The notes: generated from the letters alone by a model not told the origin. A stretch of 64,000 nt of DNA from Bacillus sp. FJAT-29814 (GCF_001510715.1 NZ_LMTJ01000001.1:480471-544470), one strand, 5' to 3'; positions 23,466-31,065 are shown, numbered from the stretch's first letter. Numbers and translations are program-made.

Positions 23466-24593
23466 ATGAAAGTGATTGTAATTGGAACAGGAATTGCAGG
23501 CGCAAGCGCCGCCTATCACTTGGCCAAAAATAATGTAGAAGTCATCATGATTGATAAAAAACAAGAAGGTAAGGCAACTACTGCTGGGGCTGGGATCGTC
23601 TGTCCCTGGATTAGAGACATTGAAAATGAGACTTGGTATAGCCTCGCTGTGAAAGCTTATGTTGACTATCCTGATTTAATTTCTGCCTTGAAAAAGGACG
23701 GGGAAGAGGATGTCGGCTACAAAAAAGTTGGGGCTTTACGTGTTTCGACGGACACCGATAAATTGGATGAAGTTGAAAAAAGATTGAAAAACCAGCGGAT
23801 GGATACACCTGAGATTGGAGATATTGTTCGTTTAAATGGAGCGCAGGCACGAAAGGTATTTCCACCACTTAATGAAAATATGGAGGCTGTGTATGTATCT
23901 GGAGGAGCTAGAGTAGATGGTGCTTTGTTACGTGATGCCCTAATCCGAGCTGCCAGGCGTAACGGGGCTAAGCTTGTGGAGGGTGAAGCACAATTAGTTC
24001 ATGAGAACGGGAAAGTAGTTGGTGTTACTATTGGAAAAGAAACTATTTTTGCAGATAAAGTGCTACTAACTTCAGGTGCATGGGCTCCTGAATTATTGGA
24101 GCCGTTTGGAATTCAGTTAAATGTAAGTCCACAGCGTGGTCAGATCGCCCATATAAAGTTACTGGAAAAGGATACTTCTAATTGGCCAATTGTTATACCA
24201 GAGTCTGGCCATTATTTGGTCCCATTTGATGATGGCAGAATAGTAGCAGGGGCAACTAGAGAAACCGGATCAGGATTTGATTATCGATTGACTGCCGGTG
24301 GGGTGAATGAGGTACTAACAGAAGCGCTATTGGTTGCGCCTGGTTTAGAAGATGGAACGTTGGAAGAGGTTCGGATCGGATTCCGACCAATGGGTCCAGA
24401 TTTATTACCGATTCTAGGAACTATAGATACACTCGAAGGAATTGTCCTTGCTACTGGATTAGGGAAATCCGGGCTTACATTTGGGCCATATGTCGGTCGT
24501 TTGGCAGCTTCCATCATTCAGGATGAAGAGATTGATATGGATCTTACACCGTATCAAACCTGCCATAGTATTGAGATGAAAAAGACTGTTTAA
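23466..24593 (+). CDS. FAD-dependent amino-acid oxidase, DadA/glycine-oxidase-like, 375 aa
   Basis: A second DadA-family flavoprotein: FAD motif VIGTGIAGASAAYHLA, flavin-contact TTAGAGIVCPW, SPQRGQIAHIKL and the C-terminal GFRPMGPDLLPILG with GLGKSGLTFGPY. It differs clearly from the 19871 protein and has no iron-sulfur partner next to it, so it is likely a single-chain oxidase or dehydrogenase of a D-amino or secondary amino acid. It starts immediately after the D-amino-acid aminotransferase stop, so both may work on D-amino acids. Confidence 0.83.
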   Translation: MKVIVIGTGIAGASAAYHLAKNNVEVIMIDKKQEGKATTAGAGIVCPWIRDIENETWYSLAVKAYVDYPDLISALKKDGEEDVGYKKVGALRVSTDTDKLDEVEKRLKNQRMDTPEIGDIVRLNGAQARKVFPPLNENMEAVYVSGGARVDGALLRDALIRAARRNGAKLVEGEAQLVHENGKVVGVTIGKETIFADKVLLTSGAWAPELLEPFGIQLNVSPQRGQIAHIKLLEKDTSNWPIVIPESGHYLVPFDDGRIVAGATRETGSGFDYRLTAGGVNEVLTEALLVAPGLEDGTLEEVRIGFRPMGPDLLPILGTIDTLEGIVLATGLGKSGLTFGPYVGRLAASIIQDEEIDMDLTPYQTCHSIEMKKTV

Positions 24594-24619
24594 CAAATTA
24601 GAAATTGGGAGATTAGTTT

Positions 24620-25498
24620 ATGAAATTATTAAACTTTAAGTTAAATGGCGCAGTGAAATTAGGTGTCAAAACAGAGCAGGGAATTCTTGATATTGAAAAA
24701 GCAGGACAAGAATTTAACGAAGATGTACCGAACAGTATGAAAGATTTAATAAGTGGCAAAGGCATTTCAACTATTAGGAAATTAGTTGATCGTACTGAAA
24801 ACAATTCGTATCCATCATTATTTTTAAATGAAGAGAAGATTGAATATCAGCCGGTGATCCCGAATCCAGGAAAGATTGTTTGTGTCGGATTAAATTATCT
24901 AAGTCATGTTGAAGAAGCGAAGACAGAAGAAATCCCAAAGACCCCTGTCCTGTTCAGTAAATTTAACAACTCCCTTTCTGCTCATAACGAACGAATATCC
25001 CTTCCATCTAAAGGAAAACTGTTTGATTATGAAGCCGAGTTAGTGATCGTGATCGGGGAAGAGGCAAAAAACGTAGAAGAGAATGAAGCACTATCTTTTG
25101 TTTTCGGCTATACTGTAGGAAACGATTTAAGTATAAGGGATTTACAGTTTACTTCTAGTCAATGGTTACTTGGGAAATCCGCTGACGGATTCGCTCCAAT
25201 TGGTCCATATATTGTTCCCGCTGAGGAAGTTGACCCACAAAATTTAAACATCGAATGTAGGGTAAATGGTGAGGTCCGCCAGTCTTCCAATACAAAACAT
25301 ATGATTTTTGACTGTGCGACAATTGTTAGCTATATCTCAAAACATATGACATTGAAACCAGGGGACATTATTTTTACCGGAACACCGGAAGGAGTTATTT
25401 TAGGGTTGCCAGAGAATGAACGAATCTGGCTAACTTCTGGGGATGAAGTCGAGATTACAATTGAAGGAATTGGTACATTAAGGAATATACTGGAATAA
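24620..25498 (+). CDS. fumarylacetoacetate-hydrolase-family enzyme, 292 aa
   Basis: An FAH-superfamily enzyme (acylpyruvate hydrolase, oxaloacetate decarboxylase or HpcE-type isomerase). The core has KIVCVGLNYLSHVEEAK, the metal ligands in LFDYEAELVIVIG, GYTVGNDLSIRDLQF, LGKSADGFAPIGPYIV and FTGTPEGVILG. Members cleave C-C bonds of 2,4-dioxo acids such as acylpyruvates. In this setting acetylpyruvate (2,4-dioxopentanoate), the deaminated form of the OrtAB substrate, is an attractive substrate, giving pyruvate and acetate (inference). Last gene of the island; no clear terminator follows before the RNA gene. Confidence 0.82.
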   Translation: MKLLNFKLNGAVKLGVKTEQGILDIEKAGQEFNEDVPNSMKDLISGKGISTIRKLVDRTENNSYPSLFLNEEKIEYQPVIPNPGKIVCVGLNYLSHVEEAKTEEIPKTPVLFSKFNNSLSAHNERISLPSKGKLFDYEAELVIVIGEEAKNVEENEALSFVFGYTVGNDLSIRDLQFTSSQWLLGKSADGFAPIGPYIVPAEEVDPQNLNIECRVNGEVRQSSNTKHMIFDCATIVSYISKHMTLKPGDIIFTGTPEGVILGLPENERIWLTSGDEVEITIEGIGTLRNILE

Positions 25499-25587
25499 TT
25501 TCTGCTAGGTTCGAGAACCACGAAATGTCTGTTTTAGATTAACCTATGGATTTCCAAATTTTACAGATTACTTCCAGCATAGAAACA

Positions 25588-25596
25588 TGGTATAGT
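25588..25596 (+). promoter_or_regulatory. extended -10 promoter of the SRP-like RNA
   Basis: TGG then TATAGT forms an extended -10 element; the -35 zone (TTACTT, 17 bases upstream) is poor. Transcription would start near 25602, at the base of the RNA rod. Confidence 0.6.
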
Positions 25597-25600
25597 ATAT

Positions 25601-25727
25601 GTGTAGTCCAACAAGGATACTAGGAAAGGGTCAGGGCGGGAACGCAGCAGCCATAACTGGTGGAATTGTGTGGGCTATTACATAGTCAGAATAACGCTAA
25701 ACTCATATTTTGGAGTTTAGCGTTTTT
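25601..25727 (+). ncRNA. ffs: short signal-recognition-particle-like RNA
   Basis: The SRP helix-8 signature is complete: GGTCAGG (25629-25635), GCG-GGAA-CGC tetraloop hairpin, AGCAGCC (25646-25652). Outside it the strands pair as a rod: ACTAG with CTGGT, CAA with TTG, and TAGTCCA (25604) with TGGGCTA (25671). This gives an 80-nt small-type SRP RNA with no room for an Alu domain, plus a terminator hairpin. B. subtilis and relatives use a roughly 270-nt SRP RNA encoded near dnaX, so this is either a second, minimal SRP RNA or a lineage-specific form. The 5-prime and 3-prime ends are estimated. Confidence 0.8.
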
Positions 25728-25730
25728 TTT
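25693..25730 (+). terminator. terminator of the SRP-like RNA
   Basis: A perfect 12-bp stem (AACGCTAAACTC/GAGTTTAGCGTT), 8-base loop and T8 run. It separates the RNA from ftsZ. Confidence 0.92.
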
Positions 25731-25905
25731 GTTTTTAACGGGTTCGTAATTAGAATGTTACCTTATGTTAATAAATGAAATGGAAAGGTTGTGTATACTT
25801 ATTTTTATAGTAGGGATTAGAATGTCTATTACTCTACTAAACCACATGAAAAAGACAGAAAATATGACCTGTTCTCTAGGTATGGATGAAGAAAGAGGGA
25901 TAACC

Positions 25906-27054
25906 ATGATTAATTATGATATCAATATAGACCAATTTGCTTCAATTAAAGTAGTCGGTGTAGGCGGCGGAGGAAACAATGCTGTGAACAGGATGATCGA
26001 GGCAGGAGTTGAAGGGGTAGAATTTATTGCGGTCAATACCGATGGACAAGCGCTTAATCAATCAAATGCAGAAATCAGGGTGCAAATTGGCGCAGCCTTA
26101 ACAAGAGGTCTGGGAGCGGGGGCAAATCCGGAGATCGGAAGAAAAGCCGTTGAAGAAAGTAAGGGACTGATTGAAGACGTACTGAAAGGGGCTGACATGG
26201 TTTTCGTTACAGCCGGTATGGGCGGCGGGACCGGGACGGGGGCAGCCCCTGCTGTTGCTGCCATCGCTCGAAAAATTGGCGCTTTGACAGTCGGGGTTGT
26301 CACACGACCGTTTAAATTTGAAGGCCGCAAGCGTGCCGTCAACGCCGAACAAGGAATTAAGGAAATGCGAGAAGCAGCGGACACCTTAATTATTATTCCA
26401 AACGACCGCCTATTGGAGATTATTGATAAGAAAACCCCAATGCTCGAAGCCTTCCGAGAAGCGGACAATGTCCTTCGTCAGGGTGTTCAAGGGATTTCTG
26501 ATTTAATAGCGGTACCAGGGTTAATCAATCTTGATTTTGCCGACGTGAAAACCGTTATGTCCCACAAAGGAACCGCCTTAATGGGAATTGGTATAGCGAA
26601 GGGGGATGGTCGCGCAGCTGAAGCGGCAAAGTCAGCCTTAAATAGCCCGCTGCTGGAAACCTCGATTAATGGTGCTAAAGGTGTCATCATGAACATTACC
26701 GGCGGCCGAAATTTAAGTCTCTTTGAAGTGCAGGAGGCAGCTGAAATCGTTTCTTCTGCTTCTCATGAAGAACTAAATATGATTTTTGGTTCAGTCATTA
26801 ACGAAAATTTACAGGATGAAATTATCGTTACCGTAATCGCCACAGGATTCAACGAACAAGAAGACAGGGTGGTACAAACGTCCACTCAACCATCTACGGA
26901 AAAGTCTTTTTCAATTAAGAAGGAACAGCCTCCACGAAGCCAGCCTGTAAAACAGGAAGAGCCGGATTATTATTCTGAGCGAGAGACAAAAGAACCAGAA
27001 GATTATTTAGATGTATCTTCGTTATTGCGTAATCGAAGAAATCGTAGAAGATAA
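25906..27054 (+). CDS. ftsZ: FtsZ, stand-alone copy (probable paralogue), 382 aa
   Basis: A tubulin-like division GTPase. GTP-binding [13 protein letters not shown] is at 18-30, signature [12 protein letters not shown] at 104-115, [18 protein letters not shown], and the T7 loop NLDFAD at 208-213 needed for GTP hydrolysis. A short charged linker leads to the C-terminal tail [17 protein letters not shown], which resembles the FtsA/SepF-binding peptide. All catalytic residues are present. The gene is not next to ftsA or other division-cluster genes, and the sequence differs from typical Bacillus FtsZ (for example [15 protein letters not shown]), so it is probably a second copy. ATG 25906 was chosen by homology and AAAGAGGGA; an upstream in-frame ATG would add 47 residues without family support. 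Confidence 0.9.
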   Translation: MINYDINIDQFASIKVVGVGGGGNNAVNRMIEAGVEGVEFIAVNTDGQALNQSNAEIRVQIGAALTRGLGAGANPEIGRKAVEESKGLIEDVLKGADMVFVTAGMGGGTGTGAAPAVAAIARKIGALTVGVVTRPFKFEGRKRAVNAEQGIKEMREAADTLIIIPNDRLLEIIDKKTPMLEAFREADNVLRQGVQGISDLIAVPGLINLDFADVKTVMSHKGTALMGIGIAKGDGRAAEAAKSALNSPLLETSINGAKGVIMNITGGRNLSLFEVQEAAEIVSSASHEELNMIFGSVINENLQDEIIVTVIATGFNEQEDRVVQTSTQPSTEKSFSIKKEQPPRSQPVKQEEPDYYSERETKEPEDYLDVSSLLRNRRNRRR

Positions 27055-27061
27055 CAATTGG

Positions 27062-27114
27062 AAAAATCCGTAGGATACCTCCCGGAAAAAGGGGAGTGTG
27101 GCTACGGATTTTTC
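27062..27114 (+). terminator. terminator after ftsZ
   Basis: A 12-bp stem AAAAATCCGTAG/CTACGGATTTTT encloses a second CTCCC/GGGAG helix; the tail is T-rich. Confidence 0.88.
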
Positions 27115-27172
27115 TGTAAAATCAGTTATATAAAAGGATACCCTAAAATAGTTTTGATTATGAAAACAGAAT

Positions 27173-27233
27173 TGACTTAGGAGATTTCCGGGATTAGCTA
27201 TGACTTTCTGGGAAATTATATCGTTAGAAGTCA
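27173..27233 (+). other. nested inverted repeats in the leader of the TerC-family gene
   Basis: TGACTT (27173) pairs with AAGTCA (27228) and, inside, ATTTCC (27184) with GGAAAT (27211). The element ends 37 bases before the TerC-family start. It does not show the conserved boxes of the yybP-ykoY manganese riboswitch, so it is listed as an unassigned leader structure. Confidence 0.35.
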
Positions 27234-27269
27234 GTATATATTTTTTAGCACCAGAAAGGATTGAAATAG

Positions 27270-28052
27270 ATGGAGTCAATCTGGCTGGAATATGCCTGGG
27301 CATTGTTAATTCTAATCGGACTGGAAGGGTTGTTATCTGCTGATAACGCTTTGGTCCTTGCCGTAATCGCCAAGCATTTGCCCGAAGGACAGAAAAAAAG
27401 AGCAATAAATTATGGGATATTGATGGCATTTGCTTTCCGATTTGTTGCGCTATTTGTGATTTCCTTTATTGCAAACGTTTGGCAAATCCAAGCGATTGGA
27501 GCCGCTTATCTTCTATACTTAGGATTAAAGCATGTCATTCAAGCAAAGTTCGGCAAAGAAAACAAGAACATTCATAAGGATGATGCAAAAGAAGTGAAAG
27601 GTAAAGGTTTCGGGGCGACTGTCGGGAAGATTGCTTTGGCTGACCTGGCCTTTGCCGTTGATTCGATTCTGGCCGCTGTTGCGCTTGCCCTCGGTCTTCC
27701 GGATTCACCTCTTGGCGAATTCGGGGGGATGGATGGTGGACAATTTATTGTTGTACTTCTTGGAGGTATTGCCGGCCTTATATTGATTAAGTTCGCTGCA
27801 ACTTGGTTCGTGCAGCTTTTGGAAAAACGTCCAGCTTTGGAAACAACAGCTTATGCCATTGTCGCCTGGGTCGGGGTTAAACTTGCGGTTATTACCCTCG
27901 CCCATGAAGATATTGGCGTCATAAATCATGATTTTCCCCACGGTACCACTTGGACGCTGATTTTTTATGGAGTATTGGTTGCCATTGCTCTAATCGGTTG
28001 GTTTGCTCCGCGGAGCAAGCCACCATTGAAAAAGTTAAATCCTGAAAGTTAG
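27270..28052 (+). CDS. TerC-family integral membrane protein, 260 aa
   Basis: A polytopic protein with about seven hydrophobic segments. The TerC signature is clear: GLEGLLSADNALVLAVIAKH at 18-37 and LADLAFAVDSILAAVALALG in the second repeat, each with the paired acidic residues. B. subtilis relatives export Mn(II) and help metallate exported enzymes. A charged cytoplasmic loop (KENKNIHKDDAKEVKGKG) separates the two halves. ATG 27270 follows AAAGGATTG. No riboswitch of the usual type is recognisable upstream. Confidence 0.87.
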   Translation: MESIWLEYAWALLILIGLEGLLSADNALVLAVIAKHLPEGQKKRAINYGILMAFAFRFVALFVISFIANVWQIQAIGAAYLLYLGLKHVIQAKFGKENKNIHKDDAKEVKGKGFGATVGKIALADLAFAVDSILAAVALALGLPDSPLGEFGGMDGGQFIVVLLGGIAGLILIKFAATWFVQLLEKRPALETTAYAIVAWVGVKLAVITLAHEDIGVINHDFPHGTTWTLIFYGVLVAIALIGWFAPRSKPPLKKLNPES

Positions 28053-28182
28053 AAATATCAGCTAGTCGAAACCTCAACATTTTGCAAAAACAGGTAAAGA
28101 AATGGTATGTTAAACATAATATCGTATGGCTAGTAAGTGATTTTGCTATCGGTTATATAAACATTTTAAGAGGGGAAATCCA

Positions 28183-28824
28183 TTGGCAAACACACATACA
28201 TTCAGTAAAGGAGAGGAAATCGCCAATTCCATTACACATGGGATCGGTGCTCTGCTTAGTATTGCGGCTTTGGTTTTACTTATTGTTTTTTCGTCGATTT
28301 ACGGTAATGCCTGGCATGTTGTTAGTTTTACATTATTTGGTTCAACGATGGTCTTAATGTACCTGTCATCAACGCTTTTGCATGCATTTCCGGAAGGAAG
28401 TAAAGTCAAGGATATTTTTGAAATATTTGACCACTCGTCGATTTATTTTTTCATTGCGGGGACATATACGCCATTTATGTTTACTGCCGTAAATGGATGG
28501 TTGGGCTGGACGATTTTTGGGATTGTATGGGGAGTGGCCATTGGTGGTACAGTTTTTAAATGTTTCTTCGTCAAACGGTTCCTCTTCACTTCTACTGCCC
28601 TGTATGTATTAATGGGCTGGATGATTGTATTTGCATGGAAACCACTTACAAACGCTTTGGAGCCTGCAGGACTTCATTATCTGGTCCTTGGGGGAGTTTT
28701 GTATACGGTAGGCTCTGTATTTTATATATGGCGAGGCTTTAAATTTCACCATGCCATTTGGCATTTGTTTGTGATTGCTGGGAGTATCATGCATTTCTTT
28801 AGCGTACTGACGTTGATACACTAA
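28183..28824 (+). CDS. hemolysin-III/PAQR-family membrane protein, 213 aa
   Basis: A seven-segment membrane protein with the family's metal-site residues: ANSITHGIGALLS at the start, STLLHAFPEGS in the second segment, DHSSIYFFIAGTYTPF and HHAIWHLFVIAGSIMHFF at the end (His cluster). B. subtilis YplQ and B. cereus HlyIII belong here; the true function of bacterial members is unsettled. TTG start 28183 with AGGGGA upstream. A poor hairpin with T7 follows the stop. Confidence 0.86.
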   Translation: MANTHTFSKGEEIANSITHGIGALLSIAALVLLIVFSSIYGNAWHVVSFTLFGSTMVLMYLSSTLLHAFPEGSKVKDIFEIFDHSSIYFFIAGTYTPFMFTAVNGWLGWTIFGIVWGVAIGGTVFKCFFVKRFLFTSTALYVLMGWMIVFAWKPLTNALEPAGLHYLVLGGVLYTVGSVFYIWRGFKFHHAIWHLFVIAGSIMHFFSVLTLIH

Positions 28825-29084
28825 AAGGCCCTTTGACGGGGCTTTTTTTCGTAATCAGACTGTTTCTTCATTGGTTATTTTTCCGCCATCCGTCCTTCCA
28901 TATAGTTAAATCTCCTCACATTTTTCGCCAGAAAAACAGCATCCTAATAGTCTAATTTAGCCATTCCTTTTCGTATTTATCTAAATTAATATAGTTATGG
29001 TAGTACAAAAAATGGTTCGTTTCGATAAAAAATATAGCATTTCGTCATTCATCTAAGCCTCAATATTTGGATGGGAGTGATCAT

Positions 29085-29870
29085 GTGAATACAGATCAAG
29101 CATTTGACTTATTAAAGAACGCTGGTTTTTCGGAGGAACAAAGTATTGAAACCGTGAGACGCTGGATGCGCGAGCGTAAAATTAGTTATGTTGGAAAGTC
29201 AGGACAGCGGGAAACAGACTATATACTTGAGGATACAGACCAAGCGATCGAATTGCTGAAGGATGCCGGTGTTTCCGCTAATATAGGTATCCCGCTTGTG
29301 AAACGGTGGTATCTTGAAGGCAAGATTCAAAAAGTGGGGAACGGGTACCAACTATCGAATTACATAACCAAGCAACACCTGTTTGAAAATAGGCCTATTA
29401 AACATGATAAATCCCTTCATGATATAAAAGAAAAAATAAAAGCACAGGATAAGCAGCTGCAGGGGCTGGAAGAGCTTCATAAAACATCTGTAAGAGCATT
29501 GATTGAGCAAAGAAACAATTTGAAAAGAGAACTCGCCGTTCTTAGGAAAGAAAAATCGGATTGGACTAAGGAGTCTGAAAAGGTATTAAAAGAAAACCTT
29601 GAATTACGAAAGGAATTGTTAAAACTAAAAGAGGAACGATCGAGGCAAGGAAAAAGAGTAGAGGAACCAGCAGAAGCACCACCAGTTTCTTATCCTTCTG
29701 ACTATCGACAAAAATTAGGACTATCCAAAAAAGCGGGACAGAAAGAAGTGTTAACGGGTTTTAAAAAATTATTAAAACTAACACATCCCGACCACGGGGG
29801 AAGCGCTGCAGCCTTCCATTATATTAAAACGGACTATGATCAATATAAAAATAGTTTGAAAGATAAATAA
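29085..29870 (+). CDS. HTH-repeat / coiled-coil / J-domain protein, 261 aa
   Basis: An unusual domain chain. Two similar N-terminal units (about 4-49 and 52-95: DQAFDLLKNAGFSEEQSIET and DQAIELLKDAGVSANIGIPL) each end in RRWMRERKI or KRWYLEGKI and look like excisionase/MerR-type DNA-binding helices. Residues 108-190 form a long Lys/Glu coiled coil. Residues 205-261 resemble a J domain with the HPD motif in LTHPDHGGSAAAF (234-236). It could link a DNA or phage-like site to the DnaK chaperone. GTG 29085 was chosen (GGGAGTG at 5-6 bases). I know no named family. Confidence 0.75.
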   Translation: MNTDQAFDLLKNAGFSEEQSIETVRRWMRERKISYVGKSGQRETDYILEDTDQAIELLKDAGVSANIGIPLVKRWYLEGKIQKVGNGYQLSNYITKQHLFENRPIKHDKSLHDIKEKIKAQDKQLQGLEELHKTSVRALIEQRNNLKRELAVLRKEKSDWTKESEKVLKENLELRKELLKLKEERSRQGKRVEEPAEAPPVSYPSDYRQKLGLSKKAGQKEVLTGFKKLLKLTHPDHGGSAAAFHYIKTDYDQYKNSLKDK

Positions 29871-30006
29871 ACAAAAATGGATTGACTTATGGATACTGTG
29901 CCAGTTTTTTTAAAGAAATAAGACATGAATCCACGACATATAATGATTATTGATATTATTTAAGTCGTATTCGACTAGGGCTATCACCGAAACAGGGGGG
30001 ATGAAT

Positions 30007-30480
30007 TTGAAATTTTCAATTCAATATATACCTCTGAATAAGATCAAACCTGATTTATCATTGAAAATGACGGACCACTTAAAGCGGCTACAGAGATTAA
30101 TGTGGGACTGTATGTTTGTTTTAGTTGTCAGAAAAAGCAATAAAGACGATAGCTATATTATTATCTGGGGACAGGATCGATTTGAAAGCCTTCGAAAACA
30201 TACAAAGAGTATTTATGCACCTTGCATTGTAGATAAAAGTACTTCTTCTGGATTCACTTCGTGGTTTTATCGTTTGCGCAACAAACAACCCCTTGATGAT
30301 TTTCCATTAATGCCGAAAAGCTGGTCCATCTTCCGCTCCTTCTTGAAACAAGAGCCTCGTTTTAAAAATTTACCCCGTGCCCAACAAATTAGAGTTCTGA
30401 TTTTAGCGGCGAGATACAAGAAAACGGTTATTCACTCCATGAAAACGATGGTGAATGAAATGCTCAAAAATAACGGATAA
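30007..30480 (+). CDS. ParB/sulfiredoxin-like-fold protein, 157 aa
   Basis: The N-terminal part reads like the start of a ParB-like nucleotidase domain: IQYIPLNKIKPDLS, then MWDCMFVLVVRKSNKDDSYI and IIWGQDRFESLRKHT, where ParB proteins have GxxRxxA. The rest is basic with two helical stretches (PRAQQIRVLILAARYKKTVI) and may bind nucleic acid. No partition partner ParA is nearby. TTG 30007 was preferred because the GGGGGG site abuts ATG 30001 with no spacing. It follows the J-domain gene by 136 bases on the same strand. Confidence 0.6.
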   Translation: MKFSIQYIPLNKIKPDLSLKMTDHLKRLQRLMWDCMFVLVVRKSNKDDSYIIIWGQDRFESLRKHTKSIYAPCIVDKSTSSGFTSWFYRLRNKQPLDDFPLMPKSWSIFRSFLKQEPRFKNLPRAQQIRVLILAARYKKTVIHSMKTMVNEMLKNNG

Positions 30481-30488
30481 TCCATATG

Positions 30489-30529
30489 TGGTGTCAGGCA
30501 CTAGCTAATTATTGCTGGTACTGACACCA
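30489..30529. repeat. small extragenic palindrome (GTGTCAGG type)
   Basis: TGGTGTCAG (30489-30497) and CTGACACCA (30521-30529) form a perfect inverted repeat. The inner GTGTCAGGCACTA is nearly repeated at 44913. Elements of this kind are scattered through Bacillaceae genomes. Confidence 0.55.
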
Positions 30530-30552
30530 ATAGGACGATGTCGGGCATATTA

Positions 30553-30583
30553 AAAGACAACCTAAAATAGGGTTGTCTTTTTT
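30553..30583 (+). terminator. intrinsic terminator
   Basis: The 10-bp stem AAAGACAACC/GGTTGTCTTT with an 8-base loop and T run, 72 bases after the ParB-like gene. Confidence 0.85.
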
Positions 30584-30622
30584 GTGATTTTAAATGGGTA
30601 ATTTTGCTTTTTAAAAAAGGGC

Positions 30623-30740
30623 ATCGCGGATATATTGGAATGATCGCAGATATATTTAATTTATCGCAGATAAAATCAAATTAACGCGGATATATCCAAG
30701 ATTATCGCAGATATATGGTGAAACACCGCGGATATAATTT
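30623..30740. repeat. six direct repeats of CGCRGATATA with 20-21 bp period
   Basis: Units start at about 30623, 30643, 30663, 30683, 30704 and 30725. Each has ATCGCAGATATA or a close variant (ATCGCGGATATA, AACGCGGATATA), followed by 8-9 variable bases. The period is two helical turns, so the motifs face one side of the DNA. No cas gene is near and spacers are too short for CRISPR. The array fills the gap between convergent genes. Confidence 0.75.
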
Positions 30741-30851
30741 TTTTAACCCCAAATTGGTAAAAATGGATACCCGGTTTTCCCCTTTAAATAGCTCCTATCG
30801 AGCTTATAGGAGTAAAAACAGGCACTTTTAGCCAGGAAACCGCCCGGAATT

Positions 30852-31019
30852 TTATTCAGATTTATGTTGGCTAACAGCCTCATTAAGTAATCGGTTATTT
30901 TCCAAGCCATTTTCACTAAAGGCATTGTCATTGTTTAAACCATTCTTAATACTTGCATGGTCCAAATTATTATCTTTTCCTGGAGAGATGCCTCGTTTAC
31001 TATTTGTAGTATTTGTCAT
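30852..31019 (-). CDS. small hydrophilic protein, 55 aa (unrecognised)
   Basis: ATG at 31019 with AAAGGATG about 10 bases upstream opens a 55-residue frame. It is Asn/Ser/Lys-rich and lacks hydrophobic stretches (MTNTTNSKRGISPGKDNNLD, then NGLENNRLLNEAVSQHKSE). The composition recalls small acid-soluble spore proteins, and it lies just downstream of an sspH gene on the same strand, but I do not recognise a named family. Spore localisation is therefore only a guess. Confidence 0.55.
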   Translation of the reverse strand: MTNTTNSKRGISPGKDNNLDHASIKNGLNNDNAFSENGLENNRLLNEAVSQHKSE

Positions 31020-31065
31020 CGGTCTTCATCCTTTCTTTAAAGATGGTACATTGAAGTTTTGCTTT

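Noticed and set aside
25765..25905. Longer N-terminus for FtsZ
   Set aside because: The extra 47 residues have no FtsZ similarity and no ribosome site; the family start aligns with ATG 25906.
27123..27269. yybP-ykoY manganese riboswitch before the TerC gene
   Set aside because: None of the highly conserved segments of that riboswitch are visible; only unrelated nested inverted repeats are present.
30623..30740. CRISPR array
   Set aside because: Units are only about 11-12 conserved bases with 8-9 variable ones, no cas genes are near, and the repeat is not palindromic at its ends in the CRISPR way.
30792..30812. Terminator for the minus-strand spore genes (CTCCTAT/ATAGGAG hairpin)
   Set aside because: Neither side has a T run in the right direction, so it does not have terminator form.
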